Below are positions 47,462-61,621 of a DNA stretch of 64,000 nt, piece after piece (position 1 is the stretch's first letter; the number at the start of each line of letters is the position of its first letter). Below the pieces are notes generated by a model. The model was not told the DNA's origin. It saw only the letters and a list, made by a program, of their open reading frames with translations, and did no database searches. Origin of the DNA: Centropus unirufus (taxonomy: Eukaryota; Chordata; Aves; Cuculiformes; Centropidae); assembly GCA_013397695.1 (NCBI GenBank), contig VYZI01000347.1, positions 364,101 through 428,100 of the forward strand. Reading direction: 5' to 3'. The translations under genes were made by a program, and so were the position numbers.

Positions 47462-50400
47462 GGGAGCTTGGAAAGGACTGATCTTCATGCTCCATTTCGT
47501 TCTCACCAAGTTGTTTATTACCTGCTCCTCAGCTCAGAGCCCCAGTTTTGTACTGAGACACCCACTGTACAAAAAGGGGAGAGAAAGGTGGTCCACGTGC
47601 CAGCAACCTGGCCCCATGTGAGACAGAAGACAGCAGAGATGCGATCTCACAGGTCAGCCATGCTCAAAGTCGTGCTCAGAGCTGAGTTATGTGCTTGGCT
47701 GCATGTTTCGTGCATGCCATCAGTCTAAATCCCAGTGAGTTTTCCACAGAGCTTATGACAGCAGAATTTTAGGAAGGCATTTATAGGATGACCTTCAAGG
47801 TCATGTCACGGTGTTTAAATGGAGGAGCTCGTGGAAAAATCATCCAGTAAACAAGACTGGTGTCCTTTGATAATTTGAGACATCTGGACTGCATGAGAAG
47901 AGGCCACAAGAGGCCATAGAAGCAAAGGTAAGAGATTTGGGTTGGTGCTGCTGACAGCGGAGTCTGCAAAGCAGTGGCAGGGGGTTATGATGGTGCGGGT
48001 CTGTGGTCACCCCTTTTGTTCTCCTCAGTGCTCTGCTCCTTGCCTTCTCGGCACAGCATCTTACCTGAGCGACCCGCACCCTTGCTGCAGAATGTGCCTC
48101 AACAGACTGTGCTTTGGAGTAGCCTCCCTGATGGGCTCCAGTGTTCCTGCCCAAACTCGGAAGGAAGCCTGCCTTATTCCATGCCAAACAAACTCACCGG
48201 AGAACTGCTGTGCTGTGTCAAAACATACAGCCTACCATCTTGTCCCACAAGTGTCAGAAGAAGCCCAGGTGCCTGGGGAGGGTTTAAGAGAAGAAGCTGG
48301 TACTGGACATCCAGCTGCTATTGTATGAACACCCTCCTTACACGTGACCTCATTCCTATGTACGGGAACAGAAAGGAGCAGAGATATGCAGGATGAAGGG
48401 GTAGATCAGTTAACCTGCTCTGGCCATGCAAAGCCCAGGGTGCTGCGAGGAGTGTGGGAGCAAAGTTCTCGCAGCCTGCCCTTCCCTGCAGCCTGTCTGT
48501 TCCTTAGCTTTTTCTGACGTGATATCAGAAACCTGTAAAGAGATGGAACAGTGGGCGATCCCCATCCTGAATGTACTAGGGAAATGGGATATTAAAAACC
48601 AATGAGGCTGTCAGATTTACAAGCGAGTAAAGTCACTGGGACACGGGAGAGCAGGTCCTGAGAACGTGGCCAGCTGTGATCAAAGTCAGAGGCTGGATGC
48701 AGGTCAGGGAGGATGCAGATCAGAGAATGAGAATGGAACACCAATTGAAGAGGAAATGTATCACAAACCTTAGATTTGCCTGGGCAGGGTTGGAATCTAT
48801 TAGCTTTAGAATATGCTGTTAGCTAATTAAAATATGCTTGGGATGATCTTGGAGCATTTGCTCTTTTCTCAGCCCAGGAGGTGGAGGTCAGTGATGTCCT
48901 GAGCTGCCACGTGGGAGTCTCCGGTATCAAATACTGACTTCTTGTGCCCACAGCAGGTCACCAGGAAAACAAACAGAACTTCTTTTCCTGGGGGTCTTAA
49001 TACCCTGTGGCAGCTGGTGCCACCAAAGCATTGCAGTTGCTGTGGGGGTTTGTGGTCAGCCTTCGTAATGCAAGCTGCCCTCCCTGAACTTGCAGGGGCA
49101 AACATTTACCTGCAGCAGAGCAGAGGCTGCAGGTTTATCTTTATTTATGGCTTGGTAGCACAGGCAGGCTGAAGTCTGCCCTTCTCTGGGCACTGGCTCC
49201 TGTCTGAGGGCAACAAGTGAGCGAGCAGCAACTTCCAAAAGGCTGAATGGTACTCGCAGATAAGTTCCCTTTATCCCAGTCACCTCATGGAGAGATCTAA
49301 AGCGATCCATGCAGCCATCTGAAGCTAAGCCTGCTCATCTGACAGCGTGAGGTCAGACAGACGGACTTACAGTGTGATGTGTTCATAATAACGTGTTCAT
49401 AATAACAATTGTGATCGCTTTGCAAAGAGACAGGCCCCAAAGGGCTTCCTCAAAACACCGTCAGGTCAAAATACAGATTCCTGGGAATATTAAGGTTGTA
49501 ATAATCACCTCTTATCAGAATACTTTTAGTCACCTGAACACAAAATAGCTGTGAGACATTTTCTTGGAGAGCTCAAGCTTTTCAGAGGTCATCCTGTGGG
49601 GTTAAGCTGATTAGTGAAGTGCTTAGGAAGGAAACTTCCCACCCAGCAGTTAGTGTCCCTGGCAGATGAGGTCCCACCCTGCCACCGTGGCAGGGCACAA
49701 GAAGTGGCAGGCCCAGAGTCAGCAGGGGCTGACAGGACAGCCAGCATTCATGTCTAGTTGGCTGCTGTCTTCATTGATTAAAGAGCTGGATTATCCCAGC
49801 CTTCCCTCGGCTCTCCACAGAGGGAGGTGTTCACTATTCCACTGTCAGTTTTGGCTGACCTAGGCCAAGGGGTTCTGAATGTGCAGGGGAGCAACCAACA
49901 GGGAAACAGATGGACAATCAGTGTGAGAGCATGAGCTTTGTTCCCTTGGAAAACCGGGCCAAACTGTCCTTCTTGGACAACGGAATTACGGACTCACACG
50001 TGCACAGCAACTGCTTGCTACAGCTCATGCCTGTTTTTCCTTCAAAGCCATGGAAGCTCTATGGAACGTTGCCATCCCACCAGTCCAGCTACGGTTGATG
50101 GTCACAAAGAAAGCAATCTAAGTGAATATCCCATTGATCCAGAGCAGAGTGGGCCTCCCACTGGGTGTCAACTCCTCCCAGTCTCTAAACCCCACAGAAG
50201 CACCACCAGCACGTGGCCTTTGGAGCAGAGTGAGTCAGGCAGTGATATAAAGGCTGTAGGCAAAGAACACTCCCAGGCTCCCAGCAGCCTGCCAGGTGAA
50301 TGGGACTTAGTGGGAGACAGAAAAGGAGAGGGGTTTACTGTGGTTGGCAGATGCTGGGACAGAGAGGCAGTCAAGGCAGGCAGGGAGCACGCTTTGGAGC

Positions 50401-53138
50401 CTCCCTTTGAAAAAAGTGGGTATTGGTGGGCTGAGCGGAGGAGAGAAACGTGTGCAGCAGGTGGCTCATCCTCATCGGGACGGACAGGAGCAGCCCTGTG
50501 ACCTGCTGAAGGGACATGGCAGCTTGGTTCATCAGTTCTGTCCTGTGTGGAAGCCATGCAGATTCTGGCATAATCCCAGACTGTGTTGTTCATCAGAAGT
50601 CACTTGATGGTGGGGTTTGGCAACCAGTCAACTCCATGGAGTGATTCCCTCTACAGCCACCATCATTCCATCCTCCCTATAAACATCTGCATACTATCCT
50701 CCTTCAAATCCTGCCTTTGCTGGGACGCCAGTGAGAGCTGGGGCTCATCCCACACCCTCAGATGGGAATTGCCCTTATCTCATTCTCTTCTTTCTCCTTC
50801 CTTTTCCTTCTGTTTTTGAAATAAAGGATGCTAGATGCCAACGTGATTCTTGAGTGTTGTTTACTCCCAGTCTGTGTTGTTTCCATTTCTATGCCTGCAA
50901 ATACAAGCTACTGTTGGAGCCCAATCTGAAAGAAAATATCCCAGCATATGGCTAGCAAAAGCAGCACGCTCAGCTCTTGTCTCTAAATCCTGTTCAGGGA
51001 ATCAAGGCTGATTAAATGTGCCAGTGTATTTCATTGCATTTGGAGGGAATTCAGAGAGGAGGCACTCTCAAGCTGGCAGCCTCATGTTTTCAAGTCCGGC
51101 AAGAACCAGTTCTGCTCTGCAGCAGCAAGGTTTGAGCTGGCAATGTTGGATCCACCTCGCTAGCCCAATGCAAGCCACCATTGTTTGATACCAGGGACTC
51201 ACATGCCAAGAAGCTGGAAACATTTTGCTTGTATTTCCAAGAAAGCTCAGATTTTGCATTTTAACTTGATCCTGGGAGCTTCTCCCTGTACCAAACTCAA
51301 GCCCCAAACATCCCGAGGCGAATGTGAACAGAGAGATCTTCTTCTGTCCCACCAGAATGCCACTCAATATTCTTCTGCCCCTTGCCCAGAAGACAAGTGC
51401 CATGTTATACTCACAGCCCCTTTTATTGCCCAGTGCTCCCCAAGCAGGTTTGATGGGACTGGAGATCACAGTCTCTTATTAGAAACGGAATGAAAGGCCC
51501 TGCCAGAGCCAGCAGTGATTAATCCGCTCAGATAATTACGTACGGGACAGATGACAATGATTTCCAGAACCCTGAGAACCACTCACCAAAGTCACCAAAA
51601 CCACTTTGCACATGGATCAGTGTCCCCTTCATGTAGGTCCCGTATTTCTTTGTTTCTTCCCATTCCCATTCCAAAACAGGATCACTCTGTGTTTTTCAAA
51701 GCAAATATTTTTAGCTCCTCTGAGAAGACAAAAAGGGCTAATGCTGTGAGATTATTCCACTGCACAGGTACCAGAAATTCATGCATGCAGCTGGGATTGC
51801 TCCCCTCAGTTGGAACTGGCAATCATTCCCACCAACATTCGCTGCCTGTTAATTGAAAAGTGCTCTCTCCCTGAAGGGCTGGTCACATAAGGCCTTTTGC
51901 CCTGGATATTCCAGGTGGTTTAGCTCCACTGGTGGGATCACGATGGGGGCCACTGATATGAATGCTGACTCCAGACAATTTCAATCACAACTTGGGCTGA
52001 AAGCCATTCCCCACTCAAGGCAAATTGGTCAAGGAGAGAAAAAGAAAGGAGAGAAAAAGGAGAAGTATACATCTATAATAAGAAATGGCATCTGAAGATT
52101 AAACGTGTGCCCCAATGTCAGCACCAGGCTGAATTATTAAAGCTGAAATTATTTTCCAAGGCTAATTTTCCTTCCCTGCTTGCGTTAGTAGATCCTGCCT
52201 AGCAACAGAGGTGACCTCTCAAGGCTGCTTCCTGCTCCTTCCCATCCAACCAGCCCAAGGAGAACAGCTGACTTCTCTTTCCCTTCTCATCAGGATTAGC
52301 CTGTGACTGCTATGTGACAGCCCTGCTTTGTGGCATTTCGTGTTATAAATACTGTCAAGGAAGACTTAAATCCCCCAGAAAACAATTCAGCTTTAAATAA
52401 GTATCTATGATTCATTCTTTTTTAAAAATAAGCACTATCAGAATTCACACTGTTTCGGGGCAGGAAAAGCTGCTGTTTGCCTCTACAAAAATCGGGATAA
52501 CTCTGTGACAGAAATGTCTGGTTTCCTCAAGGATTTCTTCCCTCAGCTTAAGGAAGGATCAAACCCAGACCACGATGGTACCAGGCCGTCCCAGCTGTTT
52601 GCTTCTCTTTTCCAAATCCGCGTGGATTTATTCTAAGCTCTTAATTACAAACCCCATTCTAAAAACAGTTCTCTGCTAAAATAAGGTACCAATTATGCAC
52701 AGCTCCTCCTGGTCCGGGGGCATGCGGTGAGTTAATCAGTTCCCTGGCATCTGGTACAGCCCCGCTGCCTCCAAACCCCTGCTTGCAGCCTGCTCCCATG
52801 GGAACGGGTTAACCCTTTTCTCACTGCTGTCTGGGCTGGTCGGAAGGCTGCATTTGTGTATATTCACAGCTGTCACCTGAAATGCTTTGCCTCCAGCTCC
52901 CAGGTCCCAGCCAAGTTCTCAGAGGGCAGGATCAGGGCTGAAAATAGGAAAGATGTGGAAAATGTCTATGGATGAAGCCTGGGATTGCTTTCCACAATGC
53001 CTGCCAAAGTGCAGGTGGATTGCAGTGCAGGTCCTGAGAGCCTGCAGCTATGGCAAGTGCAGGAGATGGGAGATACCAGCTGCACCTACTGCCCACATCA
53101 CTGTGGGTACCACTGTGTACTTCCTGACTTCTTTGCCT
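47462..53138. other. Long noncoding stretch, no gene seen
   Basis: Contains a perfect 14-bp tandem duplication (gtgttcataataac twice, 49379-49406) and a plus-strand AATAAA at about 50820 after a pyrimidine-rich run. From about 52430 to 52740 there is a patch with retained CpG and several taatt cores that could be regulatory. No exon is recognised; the 187-codon frame at 49938-50501 has no family resemblance. Confidence 0.4.
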
Positions 53139-53173
53139 GGATGGGCTTTAAGGTCTCTTCCAACCTAAACCAC
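53139..53173 (+). repeat. Short CR1 LINE 3' remnant, sense
   Basis: ggatgggctttaaggtctcttccaacctaaaccac matches the last 35 bp of the CR1 3'UTR before the octamer tail. Only this remnant is recognisable. Confidence 0.6.
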
Positions 53174-54045
53174 GGATGTAACCCACTCCTTTACCTCTCT
53201 TCTCCTTTAATATGTGAGTTTGCATAGAAAAAAACAGTTGTGATGGGTTTCTGACACCATGCAGAGCACTAAAGGTGGTTTGCTTGTAGGACCCACAGCA
53301 GAGGTCTTGTGCTCTGCCAGCCTTTTCCTGGCACAGAATCATTCCAGCACCTCATGGAGATCCCCTCTCCTGCTGATCATAGCTCAGATGGCCCCCTCTC
53401 CCCTCCCCAGCCACAGCTCTGGCTCAATACAGCTCCAGCAGTTATAGGTAAAACTAGCAGGAGGGTAACATCAGGAAACTATTTCCCACATTCGCCTTTC
53501 TGCTTGGCATATGCTGGTTTCCAGAAATGAGGACAAAAACCAATGTTAGCCAGAAAGCTGAGTCCTGCTCAGCTGGTAGGAAAGAATTCATCCACGCTGG
53601 GGGTCTCAGTTTGAGAGCTGCTGTTGTGAGCCAAAAATTGGTTTCTGAGCCACTCTGTCTCATGTTGAGTGTTTATGATTCCACACGGCTCTCCTAGAGA
53701 GGAAGGACTGCATAACTCAGCCCAGGCTGAAGTGACCGCACAGGAAGCAAAGCAGGACAGAATCGAGCACACCAGGCACAGTGAGGAGGAGCAATCTGTA
53801 AGAAACTCCTGAATGCCGGTTTGCTTATGGCAAGAAAATCCCTCGGTTATGATATCCTGGTAAAATATGCATAAAAGGCTTCTTTTATAAGGTGGTCTCC
53901 TTCCTCGATGCAGCGCCTCAGGCTGCTTTCGGATGGTTTATTTACTATTTCAGCTCACTGTTGGCTCAGTTTGCTTACTTTAAGCAGTGGTGTCAAGACA
54001 AATTTCTCTAGGTTTCAGTTAAATTGATATTTCTCAGCTTTGTCC
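53174..54045. other. Noncoding stretch, no gene seen
   Basis: No exon or repeat recognised between two sense CR1 pieces. Confidence 0.45.
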
Positions 54046-54574
54046 CAGCCCCACCTGGAGTATTGTGTCCAGTTCTGGAATTCCCAACATAAGAAGGACA
54101 TGGAACTGTTGGAACAGGTCCATCTCAGGGTTACAAAGATGATCTGAGGGCTTGAGCACCTCTGCTATGAGGACAGGCTGAGAGAGTTGGGGGTGTTCTG
54201 CCTGGATAAGAAAAGCCTCTGGGGAGACCTTAAAGTGGCTTTCTGATACCTAAAGGGGGCTACAGGAAAGCTGGGGTGGGAATTTTCACAAGGGCATGGA
54301 GTGACAGGATGAGGGGGAATGACTTTAAATTAGAAGGGGGAAAATTTAGATGAGACATTAGGAAGAAATTCTTCACAATGAGGGTTGTGAGGCACTGGCT
54401 CAGGCTGCCTGGAGAGGTCATGGATGCCCCTTCCCTGGAAGTGTTCAAGGCCAGGTTGGATGGGGCTTTGAGGAGCCTGGCTCAGTGGAAGGTGTCCCTG
54501 CCCGTGGTGGGAGGTTGGAACTGGATGAGTTTTCAGGTCGCTTCCAACCTAAACCATTCTATGATTGTTTGATT
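54046..54574 (+). repeat. CR1 LINE, about 530 bp of 3' end, sense
   Basis: Starts at agccccacctggagtattgtgtccagttctgg, continues through cccaacataagaaggacatgg and caggctgagagagttggggg, the gtgacaggatgagggggaatg and aattcttcacaatgaggg segments, and ends at aaccattctatgattgtttgatt. It is little diverged from the CR1 pattern and has a complete 3' end. Confidence 0.95.
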
Positions 54575-57500
54575 ACTTGGACTTCTGTGCTCACCAGCTG
54601 ATGTGGAGTTGAGCATGACACGGCCTACACGGCAATGAAAGATCAGACTGTGGGTGTGGGCCACAGAACTGAGGAACCGATCAAACGCACAAGCTGTGTA
54701 GCAGTCGTTTGATAGCTGAGAGAAGGCTAAGGATCATTTGCCCTTAAGCGGGATGAGTCAATGTAGATAGAGCTATGCCACACAAAAGAAAACCTCCCTG
54801 GCTACCCAGAATAAAAGCCCACAAATAATGAAGTCTTGATTAACTTAATCCAATCATCTAGCAACCACCTCTTGTTCTGCCCCAGCTCTGTTTGCTCACA
54901 GGTGTAGCACTGAGTCACTGCACACACGTGCCCCCCTGGCCTGACCAAGATCCACCACACTCATTTTTCAGCAGTGAATGACAATTTTTAGTAGCTCTGA
55001 GCTGGCACAAGCATGTGGGCTGCCCCTGGGCGGCTGTATGCCAATGTAATGTGCATCATTGTCCTCACAGTCAGGGATGTAGGCAGGAGCAGGGTGCTTC
55101 AGTCACCATCCACAGCCAGTAACAATTCCTTCAGAAACCGGGGGTGATTAACAGCCACAGAAAATTCACCCGCATGACACATGGTTCAACTCTGCTTGCA
55201 GTTACATATCTGGTGCTGGAGTGAAATTGCCAGGGAAAGCTTTTCCTGGTGTTTCAGACAGATTTTGACCTATTTATTTTTAATCCCTCTCTTGGCTCTG
55301 TCATTCTGCTCTTCTGTCGCTAGCCCTGAGCTGTTCCACTTGTTTCATCAACTCCCTTTTTTTTGTGTGTGTGTGTAAGCATCCGTGGATACACCTTGTT
55401 TGCCTGCTATTTTGGAGGAAGGAGTACTGCCGTGCTCTGTTCCTTTGGGAGCTACCCACAAGAAGCCTTCCCAACAGAAGCACGTTTCCTCGGGACTCAC
55501 ATGACCTGGAGAAGCTGTCACCCTTTGCTCACAAGCAGTCACACTGTCTGCACGCTGCGAGATCCCGAGTTTGTTTCTCAGTTTGAAGTAGCATGAAAAA
55601 AAACCCCTCAGACAAACCCCTGTAGGTTTGATGACCAGATTTTATCTGGCAGGGGAGAAAAAGCACAGAGGGCTCTGAAATCACTACTGAATGGGTGCTG
55701 GGGAGACTGGAAAAGAAGAAAACTCAGGTCAATCGAGTATCATGTTTAACAGCATCCCAGCCCTTGTGATGTGCTGCTCTTGACTTAGTTTGTTTTCAGA
55801 TATCTAAAATTGGATCTCCCCGAAGTGAGTTAGAAACTGCCAAGCTCGTGCATGACTCTCTGAGTAAAAATCTGCAAGGAGCTGGAATGAGATCAGAGAT
55901 GTTTCTCTGGCTAACAAATCAGATTTGAACCCGCGGTTCCACCACTCTGAGGTCAGTACATTTCCAAGGAGAAAGCTCATGGTACTTTGTAATAGCTGTA
56001 TTTTTAGAAAACAAGAATTAGGAAATATCAAGGCAAATGCGGCACTGTGAGAAGTTCAAATTAACCTGTTCCTCCTCAGCCCGTGGTGTCATTTTAACTC
56101 TAGAACACAGTCCCTGAGGACACTAGCAGGCTGTACCTGCACTAACTGCCCTCACCTGGACCTCCACCCGCAACCTCTGCCCACAGGTTCCAGGGGTCCA
56201 TTTAAGTTCCACATGGAGAATCTGGGAGTTCCTGGCTGTTTGCAGCCCTGCCTCTGTCTCTGCCTCCAGGATGGACGATGGACCTTTGCCATAGGTAGCT
56301 TTTCTCCTGGGTGGGTCCCTCAGGTATGTTACAGCTCAGCTCCAGTCCTGGTTTTCTTTCCTTTTGTTTGTGGTGCTTCATCTTTACTCATCCAGAGCTG
56401 TCTACACATACCTGCAAAACTGAGTTCCGTGAGGACCGTATCTCCTTATAGTTTGCAGCTCGTCTTTTTCATCTCAGGAATGGGTTTGTACGGGTGCCTT
56501 CTGTAGTCTGCTACAGGTTTCTTCCTAGGTACTCATCCCTTGGAGTTTGCTTTCCGAATGCTGTTGAGCTAGTGGAGGTGGGGTAGCTGGTGGTAATCAT
56601 GGGCTAGGTCTTCTTGTCATCTCCTCAAGCAGTGTAAATTATGAGCCTGGTGGTGTCCAGAACTCCAATAAGCCACAGGGCATGCTCGGACACGCAGATG
56701 ACTGCATGTCCTCAGGGCTCTTTCCAGACCTCCAGTATTTGCCTCACAAACTGGCTTGTAAAGAGACTGTGGTGATGGCTCACTAAAACAAGATGAGCAT
56801 GGCCCATGGGAGAGCAGCTTTTCCATGCATGTTGCCTGTGAAGGTGACACCCGAGGGAGTCTGACACCAGCCCTCCTGCTGGTGGTAACAGGCTGTTTCC
56901 AAGATGTGTAGTCCTTAGAGTAAAATTTCCCATTCGATTAAACCCTGTCATGCAGTGCTGGTCTCTTCTCACTGCTGGGATCTCTTCATTGCTGTCTGAT
57001 TAAGGGACCCGAATACAGCGGGAGGAGCACATCCCACCTTCGCAGGTCTACTGTGGTCTTTATTCTTCAGAACTTGGGAGGAGGTGGGGCCGTGTATCAC
57101 AATATGGTTTTCAAGAGCTAAGATGAGCATTAGACTGATTAGTTAGTTCAGTCTAACAGGTCTTTTGAAGCCAGTCTAGATTTTAACAGAGCACCTGTGA
57201 AAGCATGTTTGTTTCTCGATGGTTTGAGACTCACGAAGGGAAGATCACCTCATCCAGCCACCCACATTCCAGGCTGAGGCCAGAGTGCGAGCTAAGCCTC
57301 TTTCAAATGAATGGGAGTGAGGCACCTACATGATACCTTTTAAAATCTGCCTAAACACTGCAATAATAATAATTAGCTGTCACATTCACAGATGCTTAGA
57401 AGCCTGACTAATAATGATGCAACACCAGTAATGATGGAATACCCTTCCATGCTTTATTGGCAAATTGCTGGTTTTATTTGCTTTATTACTACTCTGCATC

Positions 57501-60449
57501 CCCCTCAGTGCATGGAGTCTCTGACTTTTCCCTTAAAGCCCTCTTCTTCCAGGACCTGCTGTGCCCACCACCCTGTGTTCGGTTGGGTGTGTGGCTCCCA
57601 TGCCAAGCTGTCACCACTGCATCTCCGCTCTCTGCCGATGCGCTGTGGCCAGCCTGAGATATACATGCTGATACATAATCATTTGTGAAGGCTACACCCA
57701 TCTTGTGCCATGTCCTTCAGACCTAGGAAGAAAGTGGGCTCACCCCTGGTGCAGTATGTGGTGCAGTTGTGTGAAGCATGATCTGTGGTGAGCTGATGTC
57801 TCCTCTTCTGTAACCACCTCTGTTTGCAGCCTCGTCCTATCTCAAACGCAAGGTCAGGCAGAGAGCTGGCTCCAAAGCTCCCAAATTAGCAAGAGTTTAA
57901 AATGCTGTGAAGTTCATCATAACAGTAAAATTAGACCTAGGAAAGCAATAGAATATGTACAAGGTTTCTGGGAAAATTTATATACATGCACGGAAGTGGG
58001 AAATATATTCTGTAACCAGCTTCTGTCTCATTGCACATGATCAATGGAGATTGTGCTTTCCAAGCTTGATAAAGGATGCCTGCTTTCTAAAACTCCAAAA
58101 CAAGTCATAATTTGCTGGCATTTTTGTATCACTATCTCCCTTTTTTACGTGGGCCACTCATTTCTTCCCCCATGCTTTGTTTGCCTTTTGCTCTTAGCAT
58201 CTTTGGTAGCTCTTTGGGTAGACAGCAATGAACAAAGAGAGCAGTGAGCCTGGAGCAGGGTTGGCTCTGTTCCCGTACACAGGCTCACCTTGGACACCTG
58301 ACAGGAGGCATTCTGGGAGCAGCCAATGAAAGACTGACAACGCTACAAAGATTTCTCCTCACCCTCCTCCCTGCGAAGTGACAATTATAAAGGAACAGTT
58401 TCATTTCTTTACAAGTGCAACCAGAAAGAAACAGTTATGGGAATTCATCTGGGCTCCAGGTGTGCCTGTGTATACTCCTAAACTAGCAGATTCCTCTGAT
58501 TATACCAAAAACTGGTGATCCAGTGTCACCATTGAAGTGTCCTGCTCTGTACGTGCTCTGAATGTCTCTGTGTGGGGCCCTTTCTAGCCCAATCTGTCTT
58601 TGTTCTCAGCCAGTGCTCACAAACAATAGGGGCAGCCCAGACTGTTTGATGAAGTCCACGTGCACTGGAGAAGCTGCTCTCCCCCAGAATGTTTATCCCC
58701 TCTCCTGGCAGGCAGCTGTTGCAAAGCTTTCTGTGCCAAAGGAATGCTTCCAGCTCAACCTCCTCAGTTGAGGATAAAAGTGCACTTGAAATTACCTACA
58801 GTGAAATGCAGCAGCGCTGGCAGCTGGGTCACTGCCTGCCCCATTCAGCTGGGTCAGTGGAGCACTGCAATCATGCATCTTCTCTCACAGACACGTGTCA
58901 GACCAAGGAAGTTGCATAATCAGATGGTTGTCAACCATGTGGCGGACATCTGATAAGATCTCCCCCAAGCAAAAGCCGGATAACTTGCATGGCCTCGCAG
59001 AGCAGAGCCGCTGTACAGAAACTGTGAGACGAGAGCAGAAGAAAGCACAAGGACACAGTCGATTGCAGTAATCGTTCTCCCCTGTGGAAGATCAAAAAAA
59101 AAGACGGCCTAGCAATGAAACACCCCGGCAAGATCCCAGTCTCATTTTTGATGTTTGTATCTCCATCATCCTGCTTGGTGACCTCGCTTTCTCTCCCAGG
59201 GCACAGCAGCGAATCCTGCTCCCTGCAGCAGCGACTGGCTCCAGGGTGCTCTGTGTCCCTCTGCCAGCCTCCCTGGGAATGGTGACTCTGCTGCTGCAGG
59301 AGAGGGTTAGGCATTCCCTGGCATCAGGCCTGCCTGCTGTATCTGCTCCTGACATCTTAATAATGGCATGTAATTTCCGAGTCTCTCTCTGGACATTACG
59401 TTCCTCCTTTGAAGCTTTGGGGGTGCTTTGGGGTTTTACACTCAAACAGTTTTAAAATCTGGCCAACAGCTACTCAGTATGGCGACAGGGTAATGAAACC
59501 CACTCTGCCATTAAGGGGAGGGCATGGAGGGACCTCCTCATCATCAATCTGTGTTTTCTGATGCTGAGGTTAACCGTCAAAATAATTTCCCCTGGCAAAA
59601 CACGGCCTTCTGAAAAACTCTCTGTAAACAGCGCTTGTGCCCGTGTCAGCTTTCAGGTGTGCCAAAAGCAAGAGGTGTCAGCTGGTGAGGGAAAAGGAAA
59701 GGCAAATAGCAGCTTTTCTGGGTCAGTAGGCTTACTTTCTGAGAATGAAGATGCACGTGGTGCCATCTCCGCTGAAAAACACAGGCCACCAGTAGCCACT
59801 GTCAAATAACAGGAGCAGCAAGTGGGAGGAACCCAGCCTCTGATGGGAGGCAAAGCTGAGAAGATACAGGGGGGGAAATGAGTCCGGTTGCCACTCAAAG
59901 ATCACAGCCCATAAGTCTAGCTCTGTACTTCAGCTGCCTCCTCCCTGCTGCCAGAAATCCTAGGCGTGGGAGAAACACTGGTGGAAAATCCCACTAGACC
60001 ACTGTCCCACCTCAGGCATGCCTGGTTTAGTAGGGCCAGCTTTGGCACAGAGGAATCCACAGGCATACTGGAAAGTTAATAGTGGCTCTGGAGACTGAGC
60101 AGGAGTGAAAAAAAACCACTGAGTTGTAAAGTTTTCTCTTTACAGAGAGATCGGCATGAGCAGCCTCCAAGTCCTGACACCAATTCTGTGGGACATACCC
60201 TGGTCCCGCTGAATTCCACTGAAGGTTTTTCAGAGGTTTTAATTAGATCAGTATGTCGGTGCTTGAGTTTCACTGCAGAATTCTTCCTGAAATTGTGATT
60301 AACTTCTCAGTCACCTAATTTCTCTGAAGTAAGTGCTTCCTCTAGCATTGCTCACAGGGCTGGGCAATTGATTACTTGGGACAACAATAATGGTGGGCGT
60401 TACTGAGGTTGTTGGGCGCAGGCATCTCCACTCTCTGGTTCAGTGAGTT
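54575..60449. other. Long noncoding stretch, no gene seen
   Basis: About 5.9 kb without a recognised exon or mobile element. A T8(GT)6 run lies at 55357-55376. Open frames of up to 127 codons on opposite strands overlap (for example 58931-59314 and 59084-59455), as chance frames do. Confidence 0.4.
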
Positions 60450-60702
60450 CCAGGCTGAGTGCCAGAGGAGGTTTAGGTTGGATACTTGGAAAAGGTTCTT
60501 CACTCAGGGGGTGGTGAAGCCCTGGAACAGCTCCCCTAGGGAAGCAGTCATGGTGCCACACCTGACAATATTCAAGAAACATTTGGACAATGCCTTCAGA
60601 CACATGGTGTGAATTTAGGGGTTGTCCTATGCAGGGTTAGGAGTTGGACTCGATGATCCTTGTGGGACCCTTCCAACTCAGGTCATGGTGTGATTCTATG
60701 AC
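60450..60702 (+). repeat. CR1 LINE, 3' end, CR1-Y-like subfamily, sense
   Basis: tgccagaggaggtttaggttgg, then tggaaaaggttcttcactcaggg, ccctggaacagctcccctaggg, the ttcaagaaacatttggacaatgcc segment, gggttaggagttggactcgatgatcc and the tail tgtgattctatg form a nearly complete 3'UTR of the CR1 type that encodes the antisense copy at 41.6 kb. Confidence 0.88.
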
Positions 60703-61621
60703 CTAAGGTGGTCTTCTCTGCTCAGCAGTGCTGCACAGAGGACCAGTTCCTCCAGAGCCATTTGAGCGATGCAAACCAGCTGCCAAAAAGACCCAGGGCC
60801 TTCCCAAATCCCAGCAGTAGTAGTGAAGGAAAAAAACCTGCTGCCTGCCTTGCATTTCCCTATGTCACAGGAGGACTAATTAATGTTTTCAAACTGCTTT
60901 GAAAATCAAAAGCACCACGCGGCACAATATTGCTGCTCCTGCAGCTGATACGTAGCATGTCCCATACAAGCCAAGTGGGAATGGCTGTTGTATGGTGGTT
61001 GTCAGCAGAGCTGGAACAGCGCGCTGCTGCGCTCCAACATGTATTCCTGCCTCACCCGCCCCTGTGCCCCCTCCACTAAGCTCCTCCGTGAGGGAAGCAA
61101 ACACATCAGACCCTGGCACCATCTGTCGAGCACAGGGTCACCCACTCCCTGCTTGTCCTGTGGTCAGTTTGCTCTCTTTCCAACTGGTCCAGCCTTCCTT
61201 CCCATTCCTGAGAATTTAATATGCACTTCGCCTCCACAGGCCGTGGCTGGAGAACAGGGCTCAGGCAAACATGCAGCCCCCCTTTAAAGCAGGTAGCATC
61301 GTGCTTCCCACTTACAGAGGGAAAACGAGGCAAAAAGAACCAACTCATCCGGGGATGTACAGATGCAGGTCCCTGGATAGGACCCAGTCACTGGAGCTGG
61401 CTCAGGCACCGCTGCTTTGCCTGTCTTTGTTGTCTTGGTTTGGCTTTGTTTACAGTGGTCTCCATGGGAGTTTTGCAAAGATGATTAAGACGTGGAATGT
61501 CATACCGCTCCTGTGATGAGACTGAGCAGATCCACCTAGGACAGAGCTCACAGTTACTCGCCGAGGCACAACTGCAGATCAGGCCAATCCCTTAGCAAAG
61601 AGGCCACATTAGATCAGTTAT
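60703..61621. other. Noncoding stretch, no gene seen
   Basis: No exon, RNA gene or repeat recognised between two CR1 copies. Confidence 0.45.

Noticed and set aside
47180..47509. Minus-strand open frames spanning the run of Ns
   Set aside because: They exist only because unknown bases cannot encode stops.
49938..50501. A 187-codon plus-strand frame
   Set aside because: No known domain, overlapped by a 141-codon frame on the opposite strand, and no splice or promoter context.
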